Positions 16,885 to 25,127 of a DNA stretch of 57,540 bases are shown in pieces. How positions within the stretch are numbered: position 1 is the first letter of the stretch; every line of letters starts with the position of its first letter. The notes under the pieces are model-generated. The model was not told the origin of the DNA, searched no databases, and saw only the letters and a list, made by a program, of their open reading frames with translations. The stretch spans positions 1 through 57,540 of the forward strand of contig CAYULB010000008.1 in NCBI GenBank assembly GCA_964445575.1, read 5' to 3'. This DNA is from WJMT01 sp964445575. GTDB lineage: Bacteria > Acidobacteriota > Aminicenantia > Aminicenantales > Aminicenantaceae. The translations under genes and the position numbers were made by a program.

Positions 16885-18175
16885 TTTTAATCCTCAGAGC
16901 TGTTTCCTTAATTTTTTTCGTGGGAGAAGGAACCACCAAATCAGAAGCTTTGGCATAATGAGGAATTCTTGACATCAAGAGTTGTTTGGTTTCACTCAGG
17001 GAAGAATCGAATAACAAGGGTCTAGATTTTAAATCTATCCTTTTTAGAGACTCTTCCAGGGGAGTCCATAACCATATGACGTGGCAGGATTTTCTCAGTT
17101 CATTAAATGTATTAAAGTCTAAAACCGCGCCTCCTCCCAAAGAAAAAACTGTATTTTTGGATTTCTGTAAAGCTTTGGTTATAAAAGATTTTTCTATTTC
17201 ACGAAATTTTTTTTCTCCGTTTTTTTTAAAGATTTCATTAATACAAAGTCCTTCTGCATTCTCAATAATTTGATCGGTATCTAAAAAATTAGCGTTGATT
17301 TTTTCAGCTAATGCTCTGCCTGTTGCTGTTTTTCCAGTCCCCATAAATCCAATCAAAGCTATGTTGGATTTATGAACATTCCTATTGTCCATGAGTTTCT
17401 TTTTGATTGATTTTTTTACTTTTTTCGAAACATCAATGCCTGTCATTAGTTGGAATGATAAAAAAGCCTGGAATAAGAGCCAATCCAATCCGCTGATGAA
17501 ATTAATTTTTTTTTGTTTTGTTAAATGAGTTGGAACAGGATTTTTATAGCTTGCGTTAAGGAAATTCAGATTATGGGGCCATTTTTGGCAATTAAAACAG
17601 TTTGGAAGTCTGGGAACACAGGAGATAAATACATCGCATTCAGGAATAATTTTTCCTACATGTTCGATCGGAGCATAATCACATTCCAAGTCATGAGCTG
17701 CTTTTTTGGCTTTGGATTTTGTGCGGTTCACGAGAATGACTTGAGCGGCTCTTGATTTCATAAGTCCATGCACAGCAGCTTTGCCTGCACCCCCTGCCCC
17801 CAAGACCAAACATTTCTTACCTTGAACAGATACTCGGTTTGTAATTAAAGCCTGAGTGACTCCATAGGAATCTGTATTAAATCCAGATAAACGGGTGCTG
17901 CGGAAAAGAATCAGGTTTACAGCCCGAATTTGTTTGGCTGTTGGAGAGATTTCATGTACAAACGGAACCGCTTGTTCTTTGAAAGGGGAAGTCAAATTTA
18001 ATCCACAGATTTTCATTTCTTTTCCTATTTCCAGGGATTCATGAGCGCTTGATGATAATATTCTTGTATAGTGAGCATTTATATTGAAATGATTAAACAG
18101 TGTGTTGTAGATTTGAGGACTTTGGCTGAACATAATCGGATTACCAGTTACAGCATATAGTTTGAATTTACTCAT
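16844..18175 (-). CDS. Bifunctional shikimate dehydrogenase / shikimate kinase
   Basis: This 443-residue fusion joins two enzymes of consecutive steps. Residues 1 to about 265 are AroE: AVTGNPIMFSQSPQIYN, NLTSPFKEQ with the catalytic lysine, NTDSYG, and the NADP-binding GAGGAGKAAV. After a lysine-rich linker, residues from about 275 are shikimate kinase: P-loop GFMGTGKTATG, LDTDQII, KFREIE, LGGGAVL, and the RPLL lid. It would reduce 3-dehydroshikimate to shikimate and phosphorylate it. The fusion removes one intermediate transfer and fits the compact operon. All key motifs of both halves are present. Confidence 0.92.
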   Translation of the reverse strand: MSKFKLYAVTGNPIMFSQSPQIYNTLFNHFNINAHYTRILSSSAHESLEIGKEMKICGLNLTSPFKEQAVPFVHEISPTAKQIRAVNLILFRSTRLSGFNTDSYGVTQALITNRVSVQGKKCLVLGAGGAGKAAVHGLMKSRAAQVILVNRTKSKAKKAAHDLECDYAPIEHVGKIIPECDVFISCVPRLPNCFNCQKWPHNLNFLNASYKNPVPTHLTKQKKINFISGLDWLLFQAFLSFQLMTGIDVSKKVKKSIKKKLMDNRNVHKSNIALIGFMGTGKTATGRALAEKINANFLDTDQIIENAEGLCINEIFKKNGEKKFREIEKSFITKALQKSKNTVFSLGGGAVLDFNTFNELRKSCHVIWLWTPLEESLKRIDLKSRPLLFDSSLSETKQLLMSRIPHYAKASDLVVPSPTKKIKETALRIKNEIYQTIPNQRVD

Positions 18176-18806
18176 GTTTTATTATCCTGAAAATGTTTTC
18201 TAAAGTATCTTTATCCAGCTGGCCATCTGCGGTTTCTCTCCCCTTTTCTAAAGAGGCATAACTGAACGGGCTTCCGCAGAATAAGGAAGCGATACGGGTG
18301 ATTCTTCCTATTTTTCCCATACCAATCACGATAACTGGGCGTTTGTCCTGGAGGAGTCCTAAAAGCTGTGAGTTTTCTTGTTTTGTCCGAACATAGCAAG
18401 CTATTTTTGCGATGTGGGCTCCTTTTGAAAAGCTTATATTTATCAGTTGCTTAAGCCTGTTTAAGGGAGGAGTTCCGCTGAAATCATGAAAAGACAAGAT
18501 CAATTTGCAGTTATGTTGGGAAGCTTTTTTTATCACCTCTTTTAATAAAGATTCCTCTGTTTTTATCTCCATATCTACAAAGGCAGCCCCAGCTTCTATG
18601 GCTTCAATGAGCAATTTTTTTCTTTTTGGTTCAGAGTACCTTCCTGGTCTGCAGGTAGCTATAAGCTTGGGATGTGAGGAGAAAATTTTATAGACGTCTT
18701 TGCTGTATAAAGAGATTTGGTCTAAGCGGATCTCAGCAAAGGAAAGTTTTTGAAGTGCCTTTAAGCATAAATCAGTATTGTTTTCCTTAAGACTGACACA
18801 GATCAT
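18168..18806 (-). CDS. aroD: Type I 3-dehydroquinate dehydratase
   Basis: The 212-residue class I aldolase-type enzyme has AEIRLDQI early (the catalytic-site glutamate), LILSFHDFSGTP with the catalytic histidine, and HIAKIACYV with the Schiff-base lysine, followed by IVIGMGKIGRITR and SPFSYASL. It dehydrates 3-dehydroquinate to 3-dehydroshikimate. It overlaps aroB by 20 bp and aroE/K by 8 bp. Slightly short, but complete. Confidence 0.93.
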   Translation of the reverse strand: MICVSLKENNTDLCLKALQKLSFAEIRLDQISLYSKDVYKIFSSHPKLIATCRPGRYSEPKRKKLLIEAIEAGAAFVDMEIKTEESLLKEVIKKASQHNCKLILSFHDFSGTPPLNRLKQLINISFSKGAHIAKIACYVRTKQENSQLLGLLQDKRPVIVIGMGKIGRITRIASLFCGSPFSYASLEKGRETADGQLDKDTLENIFRIIKHE

Positions 18807-19821
18807 AGATATATTCCTTTAATTGGTTGATGGAAATTTTTCTTACCTCTGCTTTTCCTATATGTTTAAGAAAAACGAAGTGAAGACTCTCTTTCTCCTT
18901 TTTTTTGTCATTTTTTATAGTTTTGAGAATAGAACGTGAGGAGACAGATAAAGAGGGATCCAGGTTTATTTTTTGGAGAAGATTAATTATCCTAGAAGAT
19001 TCTTTTTGGGTGAGCATTCCCTTTTTTTCTGACATTCTTGTGGCAAATGCCATCCCAGCTCCAACAGCTCTCCCATGAGAAAGGCCTTCCGTCATTTCCA
19101 GTGCATGTCCCAGGGTATGGCCGAAGTTGAGCTTCCTTCTTTCGTTTTTTTCTTGGAAGTCTTTTTGTACTATATTTGATTTAATTCGGATAGATTTGAA
19201 TACAATTTTATTCAATACCTTTTTGTCAAGCCCAATGATTTTGTGCCACATTTTTTCAATATCAGAGAAGAGAGTTGGACTCGCAATAAGAGCGTGTTTT
19301 ATTATTTCTGTCAACCCACATAAGATTTCTTCTTGAGGGAGTGTCTGAAGAAAATTAAAATCTAAAAGTATAGATCTCGGATGAGAAAAGGTGCCGATGG
19401 TGTTTTTATAACCCTGGAAATTAACCCCGTTTTTCCCTCCTATGGAAGCATCTGTTTGGGAAAGAAGAGTGGTTGGAACAAGAATGAAATCGATTCCTCT
19501 CATGTAAGTCGATGCAACAAATCCCGTGAGGTCACTCACCACTCCTCCTCCTAATCCTATGGCAGTCCAAGATCGGTCTACATCTAATTGGAGAAACTTG
19601 TGATATATCTTTTTTACCAAGGACAATGTCTTCTTCCTTTCCCCTGGCTTTAAGATGATAGTTCTTTTTTGAGGAACCAATCCTTTGACCAGAGAAAAAA
19701 CATTTCGATCAGTTATAAAAACATGATCTTTGTTCTTTGCTAGAAGAGGCAGTTTTTCCTTGTAATTAATTTTATAAATAGGGCAATCTCCAAAAATAAA
19801 GGTCCTATCAGATTGGTTCAA
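18787..19821 (-). CDS. aroB: 3-dehydroquinate synthase
   Basis: The 344-residue protein has the AroB signatures: AIGLGGGVVSDLTGF for NAD binding, ILVPTTLLSQTDASIGGKNGVN (partly quoted), GLTEIIKHAL, and the metal-binding NFGHTLGHALEM. It cyclises DAHP to 3-dehydroquinate using NAD and a divalent metal. Its start overlaps the aroF stop by 4 bp. It follows DAHP synthase in pathway order. Confidence 0.95.
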   Translation of the reverse strand: MNQSDRTFIFGDCPIYKINYKEKLPLLAKNKDHVFITDRNVFSLVKGLVPQKRTIILKPGERKKTLSLVKKIYHKFLQLDVDRSWTAIGLGGGVVSDLTGFVASTYMRGIDFILVPTTLLSQTDASIGGKNGVNFQGYKNTIGTFSHPRSILLDFNFLQTLPQEEILCGLTEIIKHALIASPTLFSDIEKMWHKIIGLDKKVLNKIVFKSIRIKSNIVQKDFQEKNERRKLNFGHTLGHALEMTEGLSHGRAVGAGMAFATRMSEKKGMLTQKESSRIINLLQKINLDPSLSVSSRSILKTIKNDKKKEKESLHFVFLKHIGKAEVRKISINQLKEYIYDLCQS

Positions 19822-20630
19822 TTTATTTTCTCCATAAACTTTTTGAGAGAAAACACATTGTCAACTATTTTAGAGAAAACGAGGGGGGTCAGTGACTGTT
19901 GTTTGTCACTCAGCGCTTTTTCAGGCTGATTATGGACTTCTAAAATCAATCCATCAGCTCCTGACACAACAGCAGCCAAACTCATTGAAGGAATCAAACT
20001 TACTTTCCCAGTCGCATGAGCTGGATCAACGATTATAGGAAGATGAGAGAGCTCTTTTATAGCAGGAATCGCACTTAAATCCAGAGTGTTACGGCAATAG
20101 GTTTCAAAAGTTCTTATTCCCCTTTCACAAAGAATGACATTGGGATTTCCTTCATTTAGAATATATTCGGCGCAGTTCAACCATTCTTCGAGAGTGGAAT
20201 ACATGCCTCTCTTAAGCAGTACAGGGTGTCTGCTTTTCCCTACTTCTTTTAGAAGAGAGAAATTTTGGATGTTTCGAGCTCCTATTTGGAGGATATCTAC
20301 ATATTCACACATCCAGACTACATCCCGGGAATCCATGACTTCGGAAACTACAGGCAGCCCGGTTTCTTTTTTTGCCTTTTTCAGTATCTTTAGACCCTGT
20401 AAACCAAGCCCCTGAAATTTATAAGGAGATGTTCTCGGCTTAAAGGCGCCTCCTCTGAGCATATTTGCTCCGGCTTTTTTTACGGCGTGAGCGATAGTTA
20501 AAGTTTGTTTTTCATTTTCAACGCTACAGGGTCCTGCAATAACGACAAAATCCTTTCCAATAGTTATTTTCTCAACCTTGATAAGAGTCTTTGATTTATT
20601 TTTAATTGATACAAGTTTTATGTTTTCCAT
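19818..20630 (-). CDS. aroF: DAHP synthase, type I (AroF/KdsA superfamily)
   Basis: About 270 residues form a single barrel domain with VIAGPCSVEN, the LRGGAFKPRTSPYKFQG substrate loop, LQIGARNIQNF, LLKRGM and VDPAHATGK. It condenses PEP and erythrose-4-phosphate. Only about 25 residues precede the barrel, so it lacks the ferredoxin-like regulatory domain of the Thermotoga enzyme and any fused chorismate mutase; allosteric feedback is unlikely from the sequence. The ATG at 20630 has a GAGGA site 5 bp ahead; the frame's TTG 12 bp upstream overlaps that site. It is the first gene of the operon, behind a putative tyrosine leader. Confidence 0.93.
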   Translation of the reverse strand: MENIKLVSIKNKSKTLIKVEKITIGKDFVVIAGPCSVENEKQTLTIAHAVKKAGANMLRGGAFKPRTSPYKFQGLGLQGLKILKKAKKETGLPVVSEVMDSRDVVWMCEYVDILQIGARNIQNFSLLKEVGKSRHPVLLKRGMYSTLEEWLNCAEYILNEGNPNVILCERGIRTFETYCRNTLDLSAIPAIKELSHLPIIVDPAHATGKVSLIPSMSLAAVVSGADGLILEVHNQPEKALSDKQQSLTPLVFSKIVDNVFSLKKFMEKIN

Positions 20631-20710
20631 TTTTATCCTCAATGAATTTATAGTCTAAAAAAATTAGAGATTCTTGTTTGGGGAGTATAAATAGGGAATG
20701 TTTCTATTAT

Positions 20711-20728
20711 GGACGCTTAGGAGCGTCC
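20711..20728 (-). promoter_or_regulatory. Hairpin at the end of the leader peptide
   Basis: A perfect 7-bp stem (GGACGCT/AGCGTCC) with a 4-nt loop covers the last codons and stop of the leader reading frame, immediately after its tyrosine codons. There is no U-run right behind it, so it is not a simple intrinsic terminator. A ribosome paused on the tyrosine codons would cover its first arm. Confidence 0.65.
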
Positions 20729-20803
20729 GTAGTAGGTATAGGATGCGAAAGAAGAAAGACCAAGAGTGATAATGAATTGCGTTATCTTGGCTTCTCCAAT
20801 CAT
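20717..20803 (-). CDS. Putative tyrosine-rich leader peptide of the aro operon
   Basis: A 28-codon frame lies upstream of aroF, with three tyrosine codons (TAT, TAC, TAC) in the last seven: it ends FASYTYYGRS then TAA. There is no Shine-Dalgarno sequence before the ATG, but the predicted transcription start lies only about 3 nt ahead, so the mRNA would be leaderless. The stop is embedded in a 7-bp hairpin. This is the layout of amino-acid-sensing leader peptides, and the operon ends in tyrA. Translation and function are inferred from position and composition. Confidence 0.6.
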   Translation of the reverse strand: MIGEAKITQFIITLGLSSFASYTYYGRS

Positions 20804-20812
20804 AGTGTGAGA

Positions 20813-20842
20813 AATATAACACAAATCATCATTTAAAGTCAA
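20813..20842 (-). promoter_or_regulatory. Promoter of the aro operon
   Basis: On the minus strand TTGACT (20842-20837) and TATATT (20818-20813) are 18 bp apart, each matching five of six consensus bases. The predicted start of transcription falls at about 20806, 2-4 nt before the leader ATG. Confidence 0.6.
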
Positions 20843-20856
20843 GGCAGAATCACAAC

Positions 20857-20885
20857 TTGTTTATTGGTTGAGGTTGTAATAAAAT
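20857..20885 (+). promoter_or_regulatory. Possible promoter of the metalloprotease gene
   Basis: TTGTTT and TAAAAT with a 17-bp spacer lie about 40 bp before the rightward gene. The match is modest. Confidence 0.35.
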
Positions 20886-20922
20886 CGAACTGGTTATTAT
20901 CATTTTCAGGAGGAAATATCAG

Positions 20923-23346
20923 ATGAAAAGACATAGAGTGTTTATTTTGTTTTTTTTGCTTTTTGGACTCAGTGCTTTTCCTCTCTATTCATCTATAGAG
21001 GAAAAAGTCTCGGGAATGAAGAAATATTCCGGATATTTTAATTTTTACTGGGATGAACAAAAAGGAGAAATCTGGCTCGAGATAGATAAAATGGAGCTTG
21101 AATTTCTGTATGTCCATTCTCTTCGGGCAGGGCTGGGTTCCAATGATATAGGGCTTGACCGGAATCAGCTGGGTGGGACCAAGGTGGTCAAGTTTATCAG
21201 GATGGGGCCAAAGGTTTTTCTTCTAGAACCCAATACCCGTTACCGGGCCGTGACCGACAATCCCTATGAGAAAAAAGCTGTGGATGAGGCGTTTGCTGAT
21301 TCAATAATATGGGGATTTGAGGTCGGTGCCGAACAAAATGGAAAAGTTCTGGTCAATGCGACGCCATTTATTCTCAGAGATGCTCATGGAGTCATAAGGA
21401 CTATAAGGCGTGCTGGCCAGGGTGACTACAGGCTTGATCCTTCCCGGTCAAGTGTGTTTTTGCCCTACACAAAAAATTTTCCTAAAAACAGTGAATTTGA
21501 AGCCCTTTTGACTTTCATTTTCCCTAATCCCGGGGGTTATGTCCGCGAGGTGGCACCGGATGCCGGTGCGGTTACTTTGCGACAGCACCATTCCTTTATA
21601 GAGCTTCCTGATGAAGGATTTGAACCTCGAAAGTATGACCCCCGCTCCAATTTTTCAAGTTTCAGTTACATAGATTACTCAGCTCCTGTAGGGAGGAACA
21701 TGGAGAAAAGATTCATAAGAAGGCATCGATTGAAAAAAAAAGACCCGTCAGCCAAAATGAGCGAACCTGTAGAGCCCCTAATTTATTATGTAGACAGGGG
21801 CTGTCCGGAGCCCATTTTGTCTGCTCTTATAGAAGGAGCCAGCTGGTGGAATGAAGCGTTTGAAGAGATCGGATACAAAGATGCTTTTCAGGTAAAGGTT
21901 TTGCCTGAAGGAGCTGATCCCATGGATGTCCGTTATAATGTGATCAACTGGGTTCACCGTTCCAAAAGAGGCTGGTCATACGGAGCCTCTGTCACAGACC
22001 CCAGAACCGGAGAAATCATCAAGGGACATGTGGCCCTGGGTTCTTTAAGGATAAGACAGGATTTTCTCATTGGCGAGGCATTGACTGCTGATTATGATAA
22101 AAAGGGTGAAGTTCCTGAACAAATCCTGGATATGGCTTTAGCCCGAATCAGGCAGCTTTCCTGTCATGAGGTGGGGCACACTCTGGGCCTGGGGCACAAT
22201 TATGCAGCCAGTGTGAATGACCGGGCTTCAGTCATGGACTATCCTCATCCCTTGATTGAAATCAGTGAGGACGGAAATATTGACCTTTCTAATTCTTATG
22301 CCAAGGGAGTGGGAGAGTGGGATAAGGTATCCATAGCCTATGGCTATCAAGATTTTCCAGAAGGAACAGATGAGGAGAAAGAGATCAAGTCTATTTTAGA
22401 TAATGCGTTCTCTCAAGGGCTTTATTTTTTAGCAGGTCAGGATGCCCGCCCTGGAAGTGCACATCCACTGGCGGCAGTGTGGGACAATGGGAAAAATCCT
22501 ACGGATGAGCTCAAGAGAATCATGCAGGTCCGCTCTGCGGCTCTTCAATCTTTTTCTAAAAGCAGAATCCGCTACGGAGAACCCGTTGGCCTGCTCCGGA
22601 GACTCATTGTTCCGGTGTATCTGCTTCACAGATATCAGGTCGAAGCCGCTGCCAGTGTATTAGGAGGATTGGTCTATAACCATAGGCTCAGGGGGGATGT
22701 CCAAGAGGACCCCCGAATAGTCCCGGCTTTGGAACAGGAAAGGGCTTTGGATGCTCTTCTTCAGACCGTAAGTCCTGAGAATCTTGTCCTGGATGAAACA
22801 ATCTTAAAGGACCTCCCTCCTCTTCCCCCAGGGTATAGAGAGGACCGGGAAATGTTTCAGGGATACACAGGGCTGACTTTTGACCCTTTGGGTGCGGCTG
22901 AAGCCTGTGCACAGATGACTTTTGATTCCATTCTTCATCCTTCAAGATGTGCCCGAATGATCGAATATCATTCACGGTTAAAAGATGCTCCCGGCTTGGA
23001 TGATGTGTTGGACAAAATGATTGATGCTACATGGAAGAGCCCGGCTGGAGAAGGAATGCATGCTCAAATTAAAAAGACAGTGGATCATATTTTGTTGAAA
23101 AGTCTTATGAAACTGGCTGTGAGTCCTCAAAGTTCCGGGATGGTTAAAGAGGTGGTATTTTTTAAGCTTGATGAGTTGAAAAAATGGTGTGAAAGCCGGA
23201 TTTTATCGGTTCCTGAGACTGAAGAAAAAGCTCATTATCACTATGGTGTGTTTCAGATCAAGCAGTTTCAAGAAAACCCGGAGAAGTTTGAGAGAGAAAT
23301 CTCAGTACATATTCCTCCGGGAGCGCCTATAGGCGGGAAAAATTGA
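20923..23346 (+). CDS. Exported zinc metalloprotease (DUF5117/DUF4953 type)
   Basis: The 807-residue protein has a signal peptide and a large N-terminal domain (DUF5117-like: ISxxLEFLYVHSLRAGLG and GLDRNQ region). A metzincin-like catalytic part follows: CHEVGHTLGLGHNYAAS at about residues 413-429, in HExxHxxGxxH form, then a VMDYPHP stretch in the place of the Met-turn. The C-terminal region is helical. Members of this family are common in Bacteroidota and Acidobacteriota and are thought to degrade proteins outside the cell; substrates are unknown. It has an excellent AGGAGGA site and is followed 33 bp later by a small unknown gene. Confidence 0.9.
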   Translation: MKRHRVFILFFLLFGLSAFPLYSSIEEKVSGMKKYSGYFNFYWDEQKGEIWLEIDKMELEFLYVHSLRAGLGSNDIGLDRNQLGGTKVVKFIRMGPKVFLLEPNTRYRAVTDNPYEKKAVDEAFADSIIWGFEVGAEQNGKVLVNATPFILRDAHGVIRTIRRAGQGDYRLDPSRSSVFLPYTKNFPKNSEFEALLTFIFPNPGGYVREVAPDAGAVTLRQHHSFIELPDEGFEPRKYDPRSNFSSFSYIDYSAPVGRNMEKRFIRRHRLKKKDPSAKMSEPVEPLIYYVDRGCPEPILSALIEGASWWNEAFEEIGYKDAFQVKVLPEGADPMDVRYNVINWVHRSKRGWSYGASVTDPRTGEIIKGHVALGSLRIRQDFLIGEALTADYDKKGEVPEQILDMALARIRQLSCHEVGHTLGLGHNYAASVNDRASVMDYPHPLIEISEDGNIDLSNSYAKGVGEWDKVSIAYGYQDFPEGTDEEKEIKSILDNAFSQGLYFLAGQDARPGSAHPLAAVWDNGKNPTDELKRIMQVRSAALQSFSKSRIRYGEPVGLLRRLIVPVYLLHRYQVEAAASVLGGLVYNHRLRGDVQEDPRIVPALEQERALDALLQTVSPENLVLDETILKDLPPLPPGYREDREMFQGYTGLTFDPLGAAEACAQMTFDSILHPSRCARMIEYHSRLKDAPGLDDVLDKMIDATWKSPAGEGMHAQIKKTVDHILLKSLMKLAVSPQSSGMVKEVVFFKLDELKKWCESRILSVPETEEKAHYHYGVFQIKQFQENPEKFEREISVHIPPGAPIGGKN

Positions 23347-23379
23347 CATTTGAATCAAAAATCCGATATTGATAATGAG

Positions 23380-23856
23380 ATGAAAGGTCTGATACTTTTT
23401 TGGATTGTTTCATTGGGATGTGGGGGATTGATTTTCACTTTTCCCAAAACAGGCGAAGACAAGACAAGCACTGCTGAAGACCTGATCATCCAGATCTATG
23501 ACGAAGTAAGAGAAATGGGTTTGAGAGAGGGAGAAGATTTCATAAACAGAGATTTCCACTTTGACCTGGATGGAAGAAAGCAGAACAGAGAAGAACACAT
23601 ATTGGTATTTGGTTATTCTTTTCTGGAACAGCAGATATTTTCTATTCAGATCACTTATTATGAGGATGAAGGAAGCAAGAGTTATCAGGGGAGAGCCGAA
23701 AAGATCAAAGATATTGACTGTGTGATAACAGACGGAGAAGCAGAAATTAAACAGAGCCGTTACTCAAAAAAAGAAATTCAGGAGATACTGCCGAAGATTC
23801 TAGATGGAATAAAAAAAGAAAAAGAGCTCTTAAAGTTAATTCGGAAATCAGCATAA
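23380..23856 (+). CDS. Hypothetical exported protein
   Basis: About 158 residues with an N-terminal hydrophobic signal segment (MKGLILFWIVSLGCGGLIF) and a mixed alpha/beta body rich in charged residues (REGEDFINRDFHFDLDG, EEHILVFGYSFLEQQIF). I do not recognise the family. The frame opens at a TTG at 23350, but the ATG at 23380 gives a normal signal-sequence start; neither has a strong ribosome binding site. The cysteine after LG might be a lipobox. It lies directly behind the metalloprotease and may be co-transcribed. It converges with the DUF1015 gene. Confidence 0.55.
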   Translation: MKGLILFWIVSLGCGGLIFTFPKTGEDKTSTAEDLIIQIYDEVREMGLREGEDFINRDFHFDLDGRKQNREEHILVFGYSFLEQQIFSIQITYYEDEGSKSYQGRAEKIKDIDCVITDGEAEIKQSRYSKKEIQEILPKILDGIKKEKELLKLIRKSA

Positions 23857-23869
23857 TCCCGGCAAACTT

Positions 23870-25117
23870 CTAATCTTCGAGCTTATGGACAAGAAGTCCG
23901 CTTCTCAATTTCGGTTCAAACCAGGTTGATTTCGGGGGCATCACTTTACCTGAATCAGCAATATCCATGAGCTCTTTCACTGAAGTGGGATACAGGGCAA
24001 AAGCAACTTTAAATCGTCCGCTGTCCACTAATCTCTGTAGTTCTTCCAACCCCCTGATTCCTCCCACAAAATCAATATCATCACTGGTCCTGGGGTCTTT
24101 GATTCCAAAAAAGGGCCTTAAGAGATTTTTCTGAAGACAAGAGATATCTAAACTTTCAACAGGGTCATGGTGCTGGACCAGTTCTGGCTTCACAGTCAGT
24201 TTGTACCAATTCTTGTCCATGTACATTCCGAACTCGCCTTTTTTCTTTGGTTTGTAGGGTTTGGAGCCAACTTTTTCAACAGTGAAATTTTCATCCAATG
24301 CTTTAAACAGCTCTTCAGAAGTGTGGCCGTTGAGATTTTTTAAAACCCGGTTATAGTCCATGATATGAAGTTGATTGTCCGGGAATAAGACTGCAAGAAA
24401 GAAATTGTACTCTTCATTTCCCGAATGATTGGGATTGGAGGCTTTCCTTTTTTCTGCAACCTTGGCTCCAGAAGCAGAGCGGTGATGTCCATCCGCCACA
24501 TAGATGAAATCGATTTTATTAAATTCATCGATGATCGCATTGGAAAGAGAATCATCTTTTATGACCCATACGGTGTGTTTGATGCCGTCAGAAGCTGTGA
24601 AGTCGTAGATTGGCTTTTCCTTAACGGCTTTTTTGACCAGTTTGTCTATGCTGCGCTTTGCTTTATAGGTCAAAAACACAGGGCCTGTATTGGCATTAGT
24701 GGTATCCACGTGCTTGATTCGGTCTGCCTCCTTAGCCGGTCTGGTGTGTTCATGCTTTTTTATCACATCCTTGTTATAATCTTCGGCAGAAACACATCCT
24801 ACGATTCCATACTGTTCTCTTTGGCCCATTTTCTGCTTATAGATATAAAGTCTGGGCTGGTCTTCCTGGATTAAAATACTTTCTTTAATGAACTTGTTTA
24901 AATTCTCTCTTGCTTTCTCATAGACCTCATCGGAATACAGGTCCGTGTCTTCTGATAAATCCACTTCTGGTTTGACCACATGCAGAAAAGAATAAGGATT
25001 GCCTTTGACCAGTTCCCTGGCTTCTTCACTGCTCACCACATCATAAGGAAAGGAAGCGACTTTTTCTTCCAATCCTTTTCTGGGTCTCAGGGCTTTGAAT
25101 TTCCTTAATACAACCAT
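23870..25117 (-). CDS. DUF1015 family protein
   Basis: The 415-residue cytoplasmic protein matches DUF1015 in its typical blocks: FKALRPRKGLEEKVASFPYDVVS at the start (partly quoted), NPYSFLHVVKPE, KHEHTRPAKEADRIKH, YVADGHHRSASGAKVA at about residue 205, and the late PKSTWFEPKLRSGL. The GHHR motif resembles the phosphate-handling site of ParB/SerK-like enzymes, so a serine-kinase-like or nucleotide-dependent activity has been suggested for related proteins. The role here is unknown. It lies 10 bp downstream of the M24 peptidase gene, on the same strand, and probably shares its transcript. Confidence 0.88.
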   Translation of the reverse strand: MVVLRKFKALRPRKGLEEKVASFPYDVVSSEEARELVKGNPYSFLHVVKPEVDLSEDTDLYSDEVYEKARENLNKFIKESILIQEDQPRLYIYKQKMGQREQYGIVGCVSAEDYNKDVIKKHEHTRPAKEADRIKHVDTTNANTGPVFLTYKAKRSIDKLVKKAVKEKPIYDFTASDGIKHTVWVIKDDSLSNAIIDEFNKIDFIYVADGHHRSASGAKVAEKRKASNPNHSGNEEYNFFLAVLFPDNQLHIMDYNRVLKNLNGHTSEELFKALDENFTVEKVGSKPYKPKKKGEFGMYMDKNWYKLTVKPELVQHHDPVESLDISCLQKNLLRPFFGIKDPRTSDDIDFVGGIRGLEELQRLVDSGRFKVAFALYPTSVKELMDIADSGKVMPPKSTWFEPKLRSGLLVHKLED

Positions 25118-25127
25118 TATTGACTCC

